From the NCBI GenBank assembly GCA_025917655.1, contig CP084614.1, forward strand, positions 992,001-1,056,000: a stretch of 64,000 nt of DNA, written 5' to 3'. Both the position numbers and the translations under genes were made by a program. The DNA comes from Chlorella sorokiniana. Taxonomy: Eukaryota > Chlorophyta > Trebouxiophyceae > Chlorellales > Chlorellaceae. This document shows positions 23,201 through 33,413 of the stretch, piece after piece. How positions within the stretch are numbered: position 1 is the stretch's first letter; every line of letters begins with the position of its first letter. Below the pieces are notes generated by a model, which saw only the letters and a list, made by a program, of their open reading frames with translations, did not search any database and was not told where the DNA came from.

Positions 23201-25209
23201 CGGGCTCGTGACATGGCTGCGCAATCCGCGGCACGGCCGCTGCTGCCAGCTGCTCATAAGGATCGGCAGCTGCTCCTCCCCGCGCAGAGGTGGGCGAGCT
23301 GATGCAGCAGCCCTCGGTGGCGGCAGCAGTGGCGGCGGCGGCGGCGGGCGACCATGGGCGGCCGCCTGCACTAGAAACCGCCGTCAGCGCTAGCTCCGCG
23401 GGCAGCCCTATGGCGGGCAAGTCGCCCATGGGCCCCGGCTCTCGCACTGTCAGGTATGCTGGGATGGGCGTGGTGCGGTAGGGGGTCTTTCTTCATGGCG
23501 AACCTCCTGCTGAGGCGGCGCTGTAACACGCTGGGGGTGCCTCTGCCGCTCGTGCCCTGTTTGAACCCTTGAACCACCCTGCCTGCCGCAGCGGCAGCGA
23601 GCGGCCGCCACTGCCGACGGGCGCCGGCACGCCGTCCAAGCTGCGGCAAGGCAGCGGTCTGGCGGCGGCGGCGGCGGGCAAGGCCAAGGAGCAGGGGCGG
23701 TTCAAGGTGTATGAGGGGGACGAGCCGCCGCCGTTCAGGTGCGCGCGAGCGAGCCGGCTGGAGCGCCGATCGTCGGTGCCTGCACCCGTGGACCGCGCCC
23801 TGCCACGAGCCCGCCTTGCTGGCACATCGCCCGCACAGCGCTCGGCAGGCATCGGCGTGTGCACCCTGCTCATCACGCCCGCACATGCTGTGGTGCCCCG
23901 ACCCCTTGCGCCCCCACTCCCCCCACCTGCAGCACCCCCGACCAGCGCAGCAACGGCACGCAGCTGATGGAGGACTTCATGCGGCGGCAAGCTGGCGGGG
24001 CGGGCACCCCGGGGCAGAGGTGCGGCGGGGCCCCGCACCGCCAGCCTCCTCCCCTGCCTCCCCCTGGCCCCCTGCGGCGCTGCCACGCTGCTGCGCGGCG
24101 GCGTGCCCCGCACTCCGCAGGGCCCAGCAACTGCATCCTTGAGCAGCAGCCTGTGTGCTGCCTGCGGCGGGGGAGGCTATCGACAACGCTCCCCTCCCAC
24201 CCCCGCACCCACCCACTCCCCCACCCCCGTGGCTCCCCCAGGGCCCCGAGGCGGGTGGCGCCAGCGAGGCGGAGCTGCAGGAGCGGGCCAAGCGCAAGGG
24301 CCGCTTCCGCTACGTGGAGGACGACTACGCGGCCGGGGGGCCCAGGGGCGGCCCCCTCCTCCAAGTCGTCGGGTGTCTCCAAGTGAGCGGCCCCCGCTCC
24401 TGCTGCCCCCGCCATGCCGAGCGCGCATGCCCCCAGGCATCGCGCGTTGGCCGTGCTCGGCTGCTGCACACCGCCGCGCCCCTCATCCGCCTCTGCCCCT
24501 CCCCACATTGCACCCTGAGCAGGAGTGCCAGCCTGAGCGGGCTTGTGGACGGCCGGGCGGCAGCGGCGCGCCCAGCCCCGGCGGCCAGGCTGTGCAGGTG
24601 CTGCTGGGGCCCCTCAAGGAGCTGCTGGAGGGCGTGACGCTGCAGCAGGAGGTCATGCGGGAGATGGTGGGTGGGCTAGTGGCGGAAGGGGCTTGTGTGT
24701 AGGGAGGGCTGGGGACCACAGTGCACTGCCTCATTCATGCCGCGGTGAGGGTGCCTGCGCAGGCATACCTCACACCTGGCGCCTGCGCTCAGCAGCCCCC
24801 CATTCGCAGGTGGCCGCCGTGGCGGATGCGGAGCGCGGCAAGCACGGCGCGCTCAACGCCTTTCTGGCGGAGCGGCACCACCTGCGGCCGCCGCGCGAGG
24901 AGGTGGACAGGCTGCGCCACGAGGTGGGGAGGGGTGGGGCGCAGCCACCGCAGCGCTTGGTCGCTCAGCCCGTTGCTGCCGCCTCTCCAGCCGCGTATGC
25001 AGGCTGCGTTGTTGCACGCTGCCCGCTGCACCATCGACGGCTGCCGTGCCTGCCCGCCTCCCTCCCGCCCGCAGCTGGCGGATCTGCGGGAGGAGAATGC
25101 TCGGCTGCGGGAGCGGTTGCGGCACCACGAGAGCCTCCCGAGTCGAGAAAGAGCAGCGCCAGCGGCGAGGCAGGCCAGCAGCAGCCCAGCGGCATGCCGT
25201 CGCAAGTGA
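20259..25209 (+). CDS. STE20-family kinase of the SPAK/OSR1 (GCK-VI) type
   Basis: Exon 1 (20259-20335) encodes [20 protein letters not shown] and ends in phase 2. It joins exon 2 at 20563 to give [20 protein letters not shown], the glycine loop. Kinase landmarks follow: Lys in [13 protein letters not shown] (20820), HRDIKAGN (21575 and 21800), DFG (21850), [12 protein letters not shown] (21930) and [19 protein letters not shown] (22160). The segment ending [19 protein letters not shown] closes the catalytic domain. The C-terminal half is Ala/Ser/Pro-rich and carries two basic GRF elements, [14 protein letters not shown] (23697) and [11 protein letters not shown] (24297), followed by a coiled coil ([17 protein letters not shown], 25080) and a stop at 25207-25209. 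In plants such kinases include BLUS1; in animals they control ion transport through RFxV/I contacts. One frame slip near 24360 affects the linker. Kinase class is firm; the substrate is unknown. Confidence 0.88.
22582..22597. repeat. 16-base poly-C run in a kinase intron
   Basis: An uninterrupted run of C lies within the intron that ends at the acceptor before LLEHKFF (about 22611). Length error in the assembly is likely at such a run but would not affect coding. Confidence 0.8.
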
Positions 25210-26157
25210 GCATGTAGGTGCGGGCGGGGCCCCCTCCCTCCCTACGGCCCCGCCCCAGCTGTACTGCCTGCTCCATCGCTCCATCGCTCCTGCGTGCCCA
25301 CCCCGGCTCTGCACCCCGGCCACATGCACCCCAGGCGCTGCCTGCGGCTGAGCAGGCCGCCACAACCTTGCACGGCCGCATAAGCGGCTGCGTTGTGCCA
25401 CGCTTGAAACCGTTTGTTAGTCCCCTGCTTTCGCACTCCTTGCTTTTCCCCTGCCGGCTGAGCGGCCGAGCCGCAGGGACCACAATCAGCAGATTGGCTG
25501 CTGGCTGACGCCAGTCAAGCCCTGTAACACGCTGCATGGCCCATCCAGCAGGAACGCGGTTTGCACGTGTTGCCATTAGGTCATCCAGGGCCGTGCCTCA
25601 CCTCATGGCTCCCGCAGCAGGGGGCCGGGTGCAGGTCCAAGGCGGCGGCAAACCAGCCCCGCTCCCTGTTCTGGAACATGTCTCCACCTTCGCCACCTTG
25701 TTACTGTTGCTGTGGTGCTGCCTGCTTTACGGACAGAAAGCCACACTTGCCCCAGGCCCTCTCCCAGGAAGCTCGCCAGCAGCAGGCATCCTGCACTGCA
25801 GAGGCGGTGACAGCTGGCAGCACTCGCCCCCTTGCCCGCCTCAGCTCCGATACCTTCCGTGCGCTTTGCTTGTGATTTCCTGCTCTCAATTCAGCTACAG
25901 TGCCGTCAAAGAGCATCCAAAGCTTTACACGGCAACGAGGGGTCTGGCAGACTGGGGGACGACGCGACCCACGAGCGGGACATCTGGTTTCATTCACCGA
26001 GGTGTGCGATCCATCAGCACTGCAACGGCCGCTGCCGTCAGGCTCTGCAGCCAGCGCACCTTGGCAGGCCGCCCCGGCGTCGTCGCCGCCACCGCCACGG
26101 CTGTGCCGCCTCACCTGGGCCCTCTCTGCACTGCCTGTGCAGCCGCTCCAAGCTGGC
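25210..26157. other. Intergenic region between kinase and YccF genes
   Basis: About 950 bases follow the kinase stop. A TGTAA at 25523-25527 probably ends the kinase transcript. An open frame runs from 25536 into the next gene's start, but its predicted product has no recognisable motif and codon use is unremarkable; it is best read as 5' leader and promoter of the YccF gene. Confidence 0.5.
25523..25527 (+). promoter_or_regulatory. TGTAA polyadenylation signal of the kinase gene
   Basis: TGTAA lies 314 bases after the proposed kinase stop codon on the same strand, the first such signal downstream. Confidence 0.45.
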
Positions 26158-27142
26158 ATGGGGTTGTTTGAAGGGCTGGCGCAGAGGGTTGTGTCCGGCG
26201 TGGAGCGCGTGTATGTGTTTTCCAACCGTCAGCCGTGGTTCACTGTGCGCCGGGTGCTTTGGGTCTTCCCCCTCGGCCTCGGCCTCGCCCTGCTCTACGC
26301 GCTGCTCACCGGCGTGATGCTGGCCAGCATCGTGTTTGCGCCCTTCGCCTACCAGACCTTCCGCATGGCGCTGCTGGCCCTGGATGGCGGCATCACGCTG
26401 GAGCCCTTCTCGCAGTATGTCGTGCTGTCGCTGGAGGTGTGTGTGTGTGTGTGGGGGGGGTCAGCCGCGGCGCTGCGCCGCACAGCCCGGCCAACGCCTG
26501 CGAGCGCACCGGCAGCAGCATCTTGGCGCTGGACAGCCCAGGCAAACTCTGTGTGCGCACCCAGCCTGCGCTGCCCATGTGCCGCCTCCCCATGTGGGCG
26601 TGGGCGGGCCCGGCCAGCTGGCCTCGCAAGCTGAGCGCGGCAGCCTGTCCACCCGCCACTGGTTGCAGGCGCCGGCCTGGGGCAACCCTGCACACCCGTA
26701 CACGATTGCTGCCAACGTGGTGTGGGCTGTGCTGTTTGGGTGGCAGCTGGCGCTGGCGCACGTGACTGCCGGAATGCTGCAGGCACTCACCATCATCGGC
26801 ATTGGAACCGCGCTGACCCAGTGGCAACTTGCAGCGTTTGCCATGTGAGTGGGCTGCTGCTCATGCAGGGTGGCGGGCCGGGGTGCCGGGTATGGGGAGC
26901 AGGGGAGGGTGCTTGGGGAGCGGTGGGCCGCGGCATGGCGAGTCAAACCCTCTGCGCTGAGGGCATTTGGAATGCAATCCCAGCATCGCTTACACCCCTG
27001 CGGCCCCAACTGCACTTGCAGCTGGCCCTTTGGCCGCTCCCTGCGCCGTCGCTTGCTGCCGACGAGTGTCGAGGAGCTGCATGCGCAGCGAGCGCAGGAT
27101 TCGATGGAGTCCAGCACGGCCAGGGCACTGGGCTGGCTGTGA
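26158..27142 (+). CDS. Membrane protein with two YccF-like domains
   Basis: Exon 1 (26158-26436) encodes MGLFEGLAQRVVSGVERVYV followed by RRVLWVFPLGLGLALLYALL and more hydrophobic sequence, ending YVVLSLE. Exon 2 (26669-26844) encodes APAWGNPAHPYTIAANVVWA, then LFGWQLALAHVTAGMLQALT and IIGIGTALTQWQLAAFA. Exon 3 (27022-27142) completes IWPFGRSLRRRLLPTSVEEL and ends in ARALGWL. The second half, with its LTIIGIG turn and closing WPFGR, matches bacterial YccF (DUF307) membrane proteins, and the first half looks like a diverged copy. About 192 residues with four or more membrane helices are predicted. YccF has no settled function. All three exons join in phase. The start is the first ATG with a hydrophobic protein behind it. 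Confidence 0.75.
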
Positions 27143-27601
27143 TGCGCCGGCCTAGTCAGTACATTTGAAAGCTGTCTGCCATGCCCTCGCATGGCTGTTG
27201 AGTGTGAGTTGAATGCGCTACCCGCGGAAGCCGCAGTGACGTGGCCTTGCACCATGCGCCCTGGGCGCAGCGCCCAGCTGTCAAGACTTCAACAGCAAGG
27301 CTGCGTCCGTTTCGTGACCTTAATGGCTCAGAGGTCGCAATCAAGAGCAAGTACGAGGGCCAACTCCCTGGAATTGAGAATTAAGGCTCCCCTTGCCGGT
27401 ACCTTCTTCCAGTGGCCCGCCGCCCAGAGCCTTCTTGCCCGTCGCATCGGACAAGCGGGCACCTTTCGCTGTTTTGCAGGCGACTCTAGGCGGCTGGCTT
27501 TGCGTCAATCACGAGACTTGCGCTTCCAGCTCTCCATCTCTGCGTTGAGCGACACCCGTCGCTCGGGCAGCGACTCGGTTCATTAAAGAGAGCCCAAAAC
27601 C
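27143..27601. other. Intergenic region before PHF5A
   Basis: No exon is supported. It must hold the 3' end of the YccF gene and the promoter and leader of PHF5A. No TGTAA or TATA element is clear. Confidence 0.45.
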
Positions 27602-28417
27602 ATGGCCAAGCACCACCCCGACTTGATCATGTGCCGCAAGCAGCCGGGCATCGCGATTGGTCGGCTTTGCGAAAAGTGTGAGTGCGAAATAGCTGCGGCT
27701 GGTGTGTGGGCGCATTCCTTAACCTGGGCGGCGCACCTGTGTGCGGCGCCAGGGCAGTGCCTCCCTGCCACCGCCTCCTCCGCTGCGGCAGGGCCCTGCC
27801 AAGTGCTTTTCCTTTTGCCAACCCCACCGCGCTCGTGCTCCTCGCCTGCTTGCCTGCAGGTGATGGCAAGTGCCCCATCTGCGACTCCTTTGTGCGGCCG
27901 GCCATCCTGGTACGGGTGTGCGACGAGTGCAACTACGGCTCGTATGCAGGGCGCTGCGTCGTCTGCGGCGGCATCGGCGTGTCGGACGCATACTACTGCA
28001 AAGAGTGCACGATACAGGAGAAGGATGTGAGTTGGGCGGGGGCTGGGCGGCCGCTGGGCTGTGTAGCATGCTTGCTGCGAAGGGTGGGGCAGGGTCAGCA
28101 ACGAGCCACCTGCCATGTGCTGCTTTGAGGCCTTGAGGTGTGCCACGCCTGGTGCCGGCGGCCTGCTCGCCGGCGCCACCAGAAAAGCTAACATCACCGT
28201 TTCCTGCCCTTACTGCAGCGCGATGGCTGCCCCAAGATCATCAACCTGGGCAGCGCAAAAACAGACCTGTTTTACGAACGAAAAAAAGTGAGTGTTGTTC
28301 AGCTGACTTGCTTCTGCTCGTCCCGTTGCTTCTACACTGCTGCCAGGCCCCGCTGCCCCTGCAATTTTGATTGTTTTCTCTGGTGGCTGCAGGTACGGCT
28401 TTAAAAAGAGAGTGTAG
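27602..28417 (+). CDS. PHF5A: PHF5A / Rds3 splicing factor, SF3b subunit
   Basis: This small zinc-knuckle protein of the SF3b complex helps U2 snRNP recognise the branch point in the nucleus. Exons are 27602-27677, 27860-28026, 28219-28287 and about 28392-28417. They encode [20 protein letters not shown], then [19 protein letters not shown], then [19 protein letters not shown], then [20 protein letters not shown] and [20 protein letters not shown]. The CxxC knuckles are all present and the total is about 110 residues, the usual length. One oddity: the run of seven A at 28281-28287 is one base too long for the last splice to give RKKYGFKKRV; with six A the join is exact. The TGTAA at 28581 fits its 3' end. 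Confidence 0.95.
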
Positions 28418-28580
28418 CCAGGCGCTGGGCCTCGTGGCACCACTCATAGCTGAGGCCCGATCGCCTTTTCCTGCTGTTTTTGTTGCTGCGTGTTGCTTGC
28501 TTGCCTCCCATTCTTCATACATTTTGCTTCATTTTCGCATTCTGACAGAGGCACCGCGCTCCTCGCTGACTACTGTGCTC

Positions 28581-28585
28581 TGTAA
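28581..28585 (+). promoter_or_regulatory. TGTAA polyadenylation signal of PHF5A
   Basis: TGTAA lies 164 bases after the PHF5A stop codon on the same strand. Confidence 0.5.
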
Positions 28586-28610
28586 ACATTCCCAAGGACG
28601 CTTTGGAGGG

Positions 28611-29084
28611 CTAGTTTGTGATTAAATGCAATGCTTCCCGGCAAGCCGACCTCCAATCAGTCACAAGCGGTAGCCATGGAGTGCGTACAAACGCCAGTGC
28701 CATGGCAGCAGCAGATGCTTGTTGCAGGACGCCCAGCATGCCCAGGTCGGGCGATGAGGGGAAGGTTGCTCCTGCCGCACCCAACATTGCGACTCCAGCT
28801 CCAAAGGCCAACACTGGCATTTCCCATGCCGTCATACTGCGCATGCAGTGCTGGAACTGCTTTTCAGCAAAGGGGCCATCCCCCTGCATTGCGGTTGCTG
28901 CAATGCCTGCCACGTTTTCCACTGCAGGGACCACCGCGTTCTGAACCAGCCATCCCCAGCCTGGAGCCGCAGCCGCTGCTTGCTGCGCTGCGCACGCTGC
29001 AATGGGACCCCCAACCGCCAGCGCCGCAGTACGTATCAGCCTCGTCCTTGCTGCCAAGGAGCGCATGAAGACCAGCAACTCCAT
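28611..29084 (-). CDS. Small single-exon hypothetical membrane protein
   Basis: An intronless frame of 157 codons starts at an ATG (29082-29084) with MELLVFMRSLAARTRLIRTA. It contains hydrophobic stretches: a first Ala-rich one (ALAVGGPIAACAAQQAAAAA), a second (PVLAFGAGVAMLGAAGATF) and a third (LGVLQQASAAAMALAFV). It ends in CREALHLITN. Two or three membrane helices are plausible. No family is recognised. The opposite strand is also open over part of the stretch, so a chance frame cannot be excluded; the convincing hydrophobic pattern favours a gene. It converges on PHF5A. Confidence 0.45.
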   Translation of the reverse strand: MELLVFMRSLAARTRLIRTAALAVGGPIAACAAQQAAAAAPGWGWLVQNAVVPAVENVAGIAATAMQGDGPFAEKQFQHCMRSMTAWEMPVLAFGAGVAMLGAAGATFPSSPDLGMLGVLQQASAAAMALAFVRTPWLPLVTDWRSACREALHLITN

Positions 29085-29643
29085 TCAATGAGTGCTGATC
29101 AAAGCTCCACTGCAAACAGAAGGCAGCTTGGCATTTGCATGCACGTCCGGGGATACGAGCGGTCACTTTCAGGAGGAGCAGGCAGAAGGTGCAGGGCCGG
29201 TTGGCAGTTTTTTACGACTGCGATTCAGCCGCGCACAGGCTCGCGATGATTCAGCAAAGGAGAAGAATTTCGATTCATAGGCACTGCATAGCCCTGAGGC
29301 CCCAGCTTCTGTCAGAGGCAGAGGTTCTTTGCTCGCTGCCACCCACCTTTGCCTTTATTTGCCAGGAAGATAGCCGAGTTGGTTTCTGCATTCAAGCCGA
29401 AAGAACATTCTATGGCTTGGCTTCCGCTCTGTTGCCCCAGCCTTAAAGCACAGCATAGCTTGCCCAGCACACACCGCCGCTAACCCTACTGGCACGATTT
29501 GAACTTTAGTGTCAAGGAGAGCCACATGTCACAGTGTCAAGGAACGTAAGTTCAGGGTGAGTTCAAGCAAGATAGTTCAAGCAAGTGGGAGGTGCACTTT
29601 CAAGGAGGATCAGTCTGGCATCAGGCGTTGCAGCTGCAAGCTG
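29085..29643. other. Intergenic region
   Basis: This is relatively AT-rich for the window and lies between the start of the small membrane protein (-) and the end of the SGNH hydrolase (-). No exon or RNA gene is supported. Confidence 0.45.
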
Positions 29644-31252
29644 TCACAAGTCAATGGCCTCAATCATGCACGACAGCAGCACGTGGCCGCCTTTGCCTGC
29701 AGTCATGGATGCCCGCAGCACCGCAGCGGCTGTGAGCAGCCCCTGGCTTTGCTTCAAGACATCAAACAAGACTCCCTCTCCTTACACACCTGCCGCCACA
29801 CGTACCTGCCGGGTGCACACCGTCTGGCATGAGGCTGAAATCAACGGTGCCGTTGGGTTGCAGGAAGCGTCTCCCGCAGTCTGCAGCGCGCAGGAGCGGG
29901 CACAGTAGTCTGTCTGCAAGCCCCACTGGCACGCGCAACAGCGCGGGGAGCACATACTTCCCTGCCATGGAGGGGATGCAGCTGTCACCTTTGAACTGCA
30001 GGCGCTCGTGCCGCTCCGCCAGCGCCCGCAGCCGCTCGTTCACCGCCGCCACCTTGGCGGCAAAGGGCGGCAGCTCGCGGCCGAGTGGCTGTATGGGCAG
30101 CACGCCAAACACGACCAGCCGTGCTGCAGGCAAGGATGGTGTCGGCAACGTGAGGCGGGCCAGCAGCAAACAGGCAGCGTTTGGCCTGTGCTACCGAGCA
30201 GGCAGCGCTGCCGGCCTGCCATGCTGCCAGGGTGCTGGGCAGGCGTGCAGGCGCCGCCCACCCTGCGGCGCTTGGTGCTGCAGCTCCCTAACACAGCGCT
30301 CCGCCCTGCTGGCTGCTTCATCCACGATGCGCTGCTCGTCCTCCTGCAGGGTCTCAGGCAGCAAAGGCCGTCAACAAGGTGGCCCCAGATCGCTTGGTTG
30401 GCGGCCCGCCTGCATAGTCCCTCCGCCAGCCGCGGCCCGGCGGGTGCAGGGCTCACAGGGTGCAGCAGGGTGAGGTGGAAGAGGTCGTTGGTGGAAATCA
30501 TCAAGGTCACCACCGCCGGCTGCAGCCCCGGGGGCCCTCGCCGTGCCGCAGCCGCCACAGCAGGTGCAACGTCTCGTCGCCGCTGATGGCCAGCACCAGG
30601 GCCCTGCGGCAGTTGGCACGCAGGGTGCAATGGGTGCCTCACTGCATCCCCGATTCGGATGACCTGCATCGGTGTGTGCGCGCTGCCTGTGTAGGGCCAT
30701 ACTCGCGCCTGAAAGGCCGCGCTACTGGCCCAGTACCGGCGCCCGACCCCAGGCCCGCCACTGCCACTTGCCGGCGCCCGCCATCTTGTCCCGCCATGCA
30801 GCTGCATTCTCGGCGTATGATTCTGCCGGCATGCCCACAGAGGTGCCGCGGAAGGACTCTGTGATGCTGTCTCCATAGAGCATGAGGTCAGCCCCCTGCA
30901 GTGGCAGGTGCAGCGCAGGGAGGGCCATGGGGCTGCGACGCCATCCAGCTTCGGTGCCAGGAGGCACACAAACCAGGAGCGCTGCAGCGCTTCACGCACT
31001 GCAACCTAAAGCAGTGCGGCCCAAAGCATACCCCTGAAGCTTTCGCCTTGGCGACCTCGGCTGCCAAGGCGCTTTGGTGCAAAGCCCAAGCGGGGGTGTC
31101 GGTGCGGGCGCCGGCGGCGGCACTTCAGGCTCCTCCAGCGCAGTGTGCGAAGCGATGACCGCGGTTGATCGCCGCTTAGAAGCAGCCAAATAGAAGAGAA
31201 GCAGGGAAAGCCCTGCCGTTGCCAGCAAGAAGTGATGCGACGGCGCTTGCAT
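29644..31252 (-). CDS. SGNH/GDSL-type hydrolase with an N-terminal signal anchor
   Basis: The start at 31252 gives MQAPSHHFLLATAGLSLLLF followed by YLAASKRRST, a signal peptide or type II anchor, then a Pro-rich linker. After an intron comes GADLMLYGDSITESFRGTSV (about 30880), the Block I GDS with the catalytic serine. A later exon carries LQPAVVTLMISTNDLF, with the Block III NDL. The exon near 30100 gives VVFGVLPIQPLGRELPPFAA and VAAVNERLRALAERHERLQF. LMPDGVHPAG (about 29825) supplies the Asp and His of the triad. The architecture resembles the platelet-activating-factor acetylhydrolase IB subunit type of SGNH esterase; the substrate is unknown. The C-terminus is uncertain: reading through gives a stop at 29762, while splicing after HPAG could end in VLLSCMIEAIDL at 29644. 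Confidence 0.75.
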
Positions 31253-31969
31253 TTCTCAAGGACCTGTGGCGTCCATCAGTACAATTGAACCTTGGTGTTC
31301 ACATGCTCGACAAGCAGCGGTGGCAGCGGAACGGAGGGCGACCCAGTGCCGTGACCCCGCCCCGCTGTCCTGGTCGGCACGCCCCGCTCGGCTGTCGCTG
31401 CAGTATGCAGCAGCCCAAGGATCTCTGAGAGATGAGTACACGGCTTGGAGAAAACACCATCTCTACCATAGGCTGTAACATCCGACCCAGTTGTTGGTAG
31501 AGCTGCCACACTGGGACGGACGCTGTCGGTGAAGGGCCTTGGAAGCGCTGTGTATGCTGCCATCAGCATGCAGCACCTGTGGATCTGAGTTGCCGAGGTA
31601 CTTTTGAGTCAGGTATTTCGAGTGTTATGATAGCAATAGCTGTCTTGCAGCCAATGTGGATCGGAGCAGTCTAGCATGCCCAGGGAAGCGTATGCACCAT
31701 GCACAGGGCAGGGTTGAGGTGGCAGTTGCTGACACAGCTGATTCCGGCATTCTACTCGCAACTTTACGCTTCCCCCAGGTGTCAGATGCCATCAAATCTG
31801 CTTTTACTGTGTTTGTGAGCGCTAGAGGGCCTTATGTTCGGTGCAGCCACTCAGACCTGACGTTCAAGGCCTACAACGACGACCAAACCGCGTGCTAGTA
31901 GTTGATTCCACATGTAAATACCATCGGTTGATCGCCAATCAGCCGCTGTGAGCCCGTGAACGATCACAG
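31253..31969. other. Divergent upstream region of SGNH hydrolase (-) and SYLF gene (+)
   Basis: About 700 bases hold both promoters and probably the first exon of the SYLF gene. One candidate first exon starts at ATG 31676 and ends in phase 1 at 31712, which would fit the acceptor at 31969, but its donor (GTTGAG) is weak. Nothing else is identifiable. Confidence 0.4.
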
Positions 31970-33155
31970 CATGTCGGAGGCTTGAGCCGCCTCCGACAGC
32001 TCAAGCCGCCGAGCTCTTGAGCTACCTTACCAAACCAATACATAGGGAAGGCAATCTAAGGCCGGAATACCTGCTGCACCCGGAACTCGTGAAGGAGGCC
32101 AAGGTAATGCTACGGCCTCTTTGTTGTTGATAACGACTCTGATACCTTTACGCCGCTGTGGCGTCGCCGCTGCCACTCATGCGAGCCCGCCACCGCTGCA
32201 CCCTGCATCTATCGATGAGCTGCAGGCGCTGCAATTTGTTTTCACAAGGAAGGCGGGCCTTGTGGTGGGGGTAACCTCCGGGCATGGGTTCACAATCGCG
32301 AAGACTCGCACGTTTGACGGCGGCTACACCGCATGGAGCGCACCCTGCTTCCTCACCGCCTCCTCGGTCTCGTTGGGTGCCACACTCGGTGGGCAGCCCG
32401 ACCTTCCTGGCTGTAGCTCAACCTGCTATCATTCGACAGTGCGACGACCAGGTGCTTGTTTAAAAGCCCCTACTGCCGCCTGGCGCAGGCAAGCAGGAGA
32501 CGAGCGCCGTTTCGCTGGCGCTGAGCGACAGGGCTGCGGAGGTGCTGGCTGCGCGGGGCTCCACCGGGGCTGGCATCGCAGCAGAGGCCAGCCTGACGTT
32601 GTCTGAGGTGCGTGAACCAGCTGCTGGCGGCTGCTGTGTTTCAACCGTGAAGTGTGCTGCACTGGGGCAACCCCTGTGCGTTCAGCACACCCAGCCCTGG
32701 TTCTCCTGCCCTGCCGGCGCCTGCAGCGCTGGCCCACGGCCTCGGCTGCCTTCGACTCCCTGCTGCTGGAGGACGTAGTGAGCGTCGGGCTGAGCGACGG
32801 ATTGCTGGTCGACCTCAGCGCTGCAGGTGCCAGGCTGCCCTCGAGCCTGCAACAAAGCCACCCTCTCCTGTGTGTGCTGCCAACGCCTGCACCCGCAGCT
32901 CCTTGCTGTCGCGCCCTCACACCAACACCTGCGCTGTGCATCAAACAATGCAGCGGGGGCGCTCAGGGTGGACAGCGCGAAGAACGAGGCCGCCTACGGG
33001 GAGGGGGTCACGCCGCGGGAGATCCTGGGTGGCGGCGGCCGGCCAGTGTCCGCCCCGCCCGACTTTGGCGACCTGTACGATGTGATAAACGAGGTGGGTG
33101 TCTGCCCAGTGTGCGATTGAACTACATGCAGGACTTTGGACAGTGCACCTCGTGA
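31970..33155 (+). CDS. SYLF (Ysc84-like, DUF500) lipid-binding protein; first exon not located
   Basis: The first supported exon (31970-32103) reads CRRLEPPPTAQAAELLSYLT and then LRPEYLLHPELVKEAK. The next carries LQALQFVFTRKAGLVVGVTS and GHGFTIAKTRTFDGGYTAWS, the conserved SYLF core in which a glycine-rich turn follows the KAG motif. Later exons give SAVSLALSDRAAEVLAARG, then FDSLLLEDVVSVGLSDGLLV and NEAAYGEGVTPREILGGGG, ending DLYDVINEDFGQCTS. SYLF proteins (yeast Ysc84, human SH3YL1) bind phosphoinositides and actin at endocytic sites. About 250 residues remain after splicing and no SH3 or FYVE domain is visible. The start codon is not assigned; intron borders in 32380-32700 are approximate. 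Confidence 0.7.
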
Positions 33156-33389
33156 GCCGTGCCAACGGCAACCTGCTGCAGATTGTCGCGAGCACAAACT
33201 GACGGACGGACGCAGAAGGTACACTACTTTCAAAGATGCGTTGCGGTGTGTCTGCCAAAGTCAGGCTCAGCTACCTCTGCTACAGGTCATGGGGCGACAG
33301 CGCGCAGTTGCCGTGGTGCTGTGTCCGCTGGGGCGGCAGCTACGTTTGTGTCTTCTGCTCCTTTATAACTATTTACTGCGCTTCGCCGA

Positions 33390-33394
33390 TGTAA
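33390..33394 (+). promoter_or_regulatory. TGTAA polyadenylation signal of the SYLF gene
   Basis: TGTAA lies 235 bases after the SYLF stop and only 20 bases before the next start codon, so the two same-strand transcripts are nearly abutting or overlap. Confidence 0.4.
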
Positions 33395-33413
33395 AAGTGT
33401 TGTTTTAAACACA

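Noticed and set aside
25536-26171. Open frame of 211 codons upstream of the YccF gene
   Set aside because: No motif and no plausible join to the YccF exon. Treated as leader and promoter.
31656-31898. Open frame as a first SYLF exon
   Set aside because: It starts at GTG, not ATG, ends in a stop before the SYLF core, and no phase-compatible donor was found in it.
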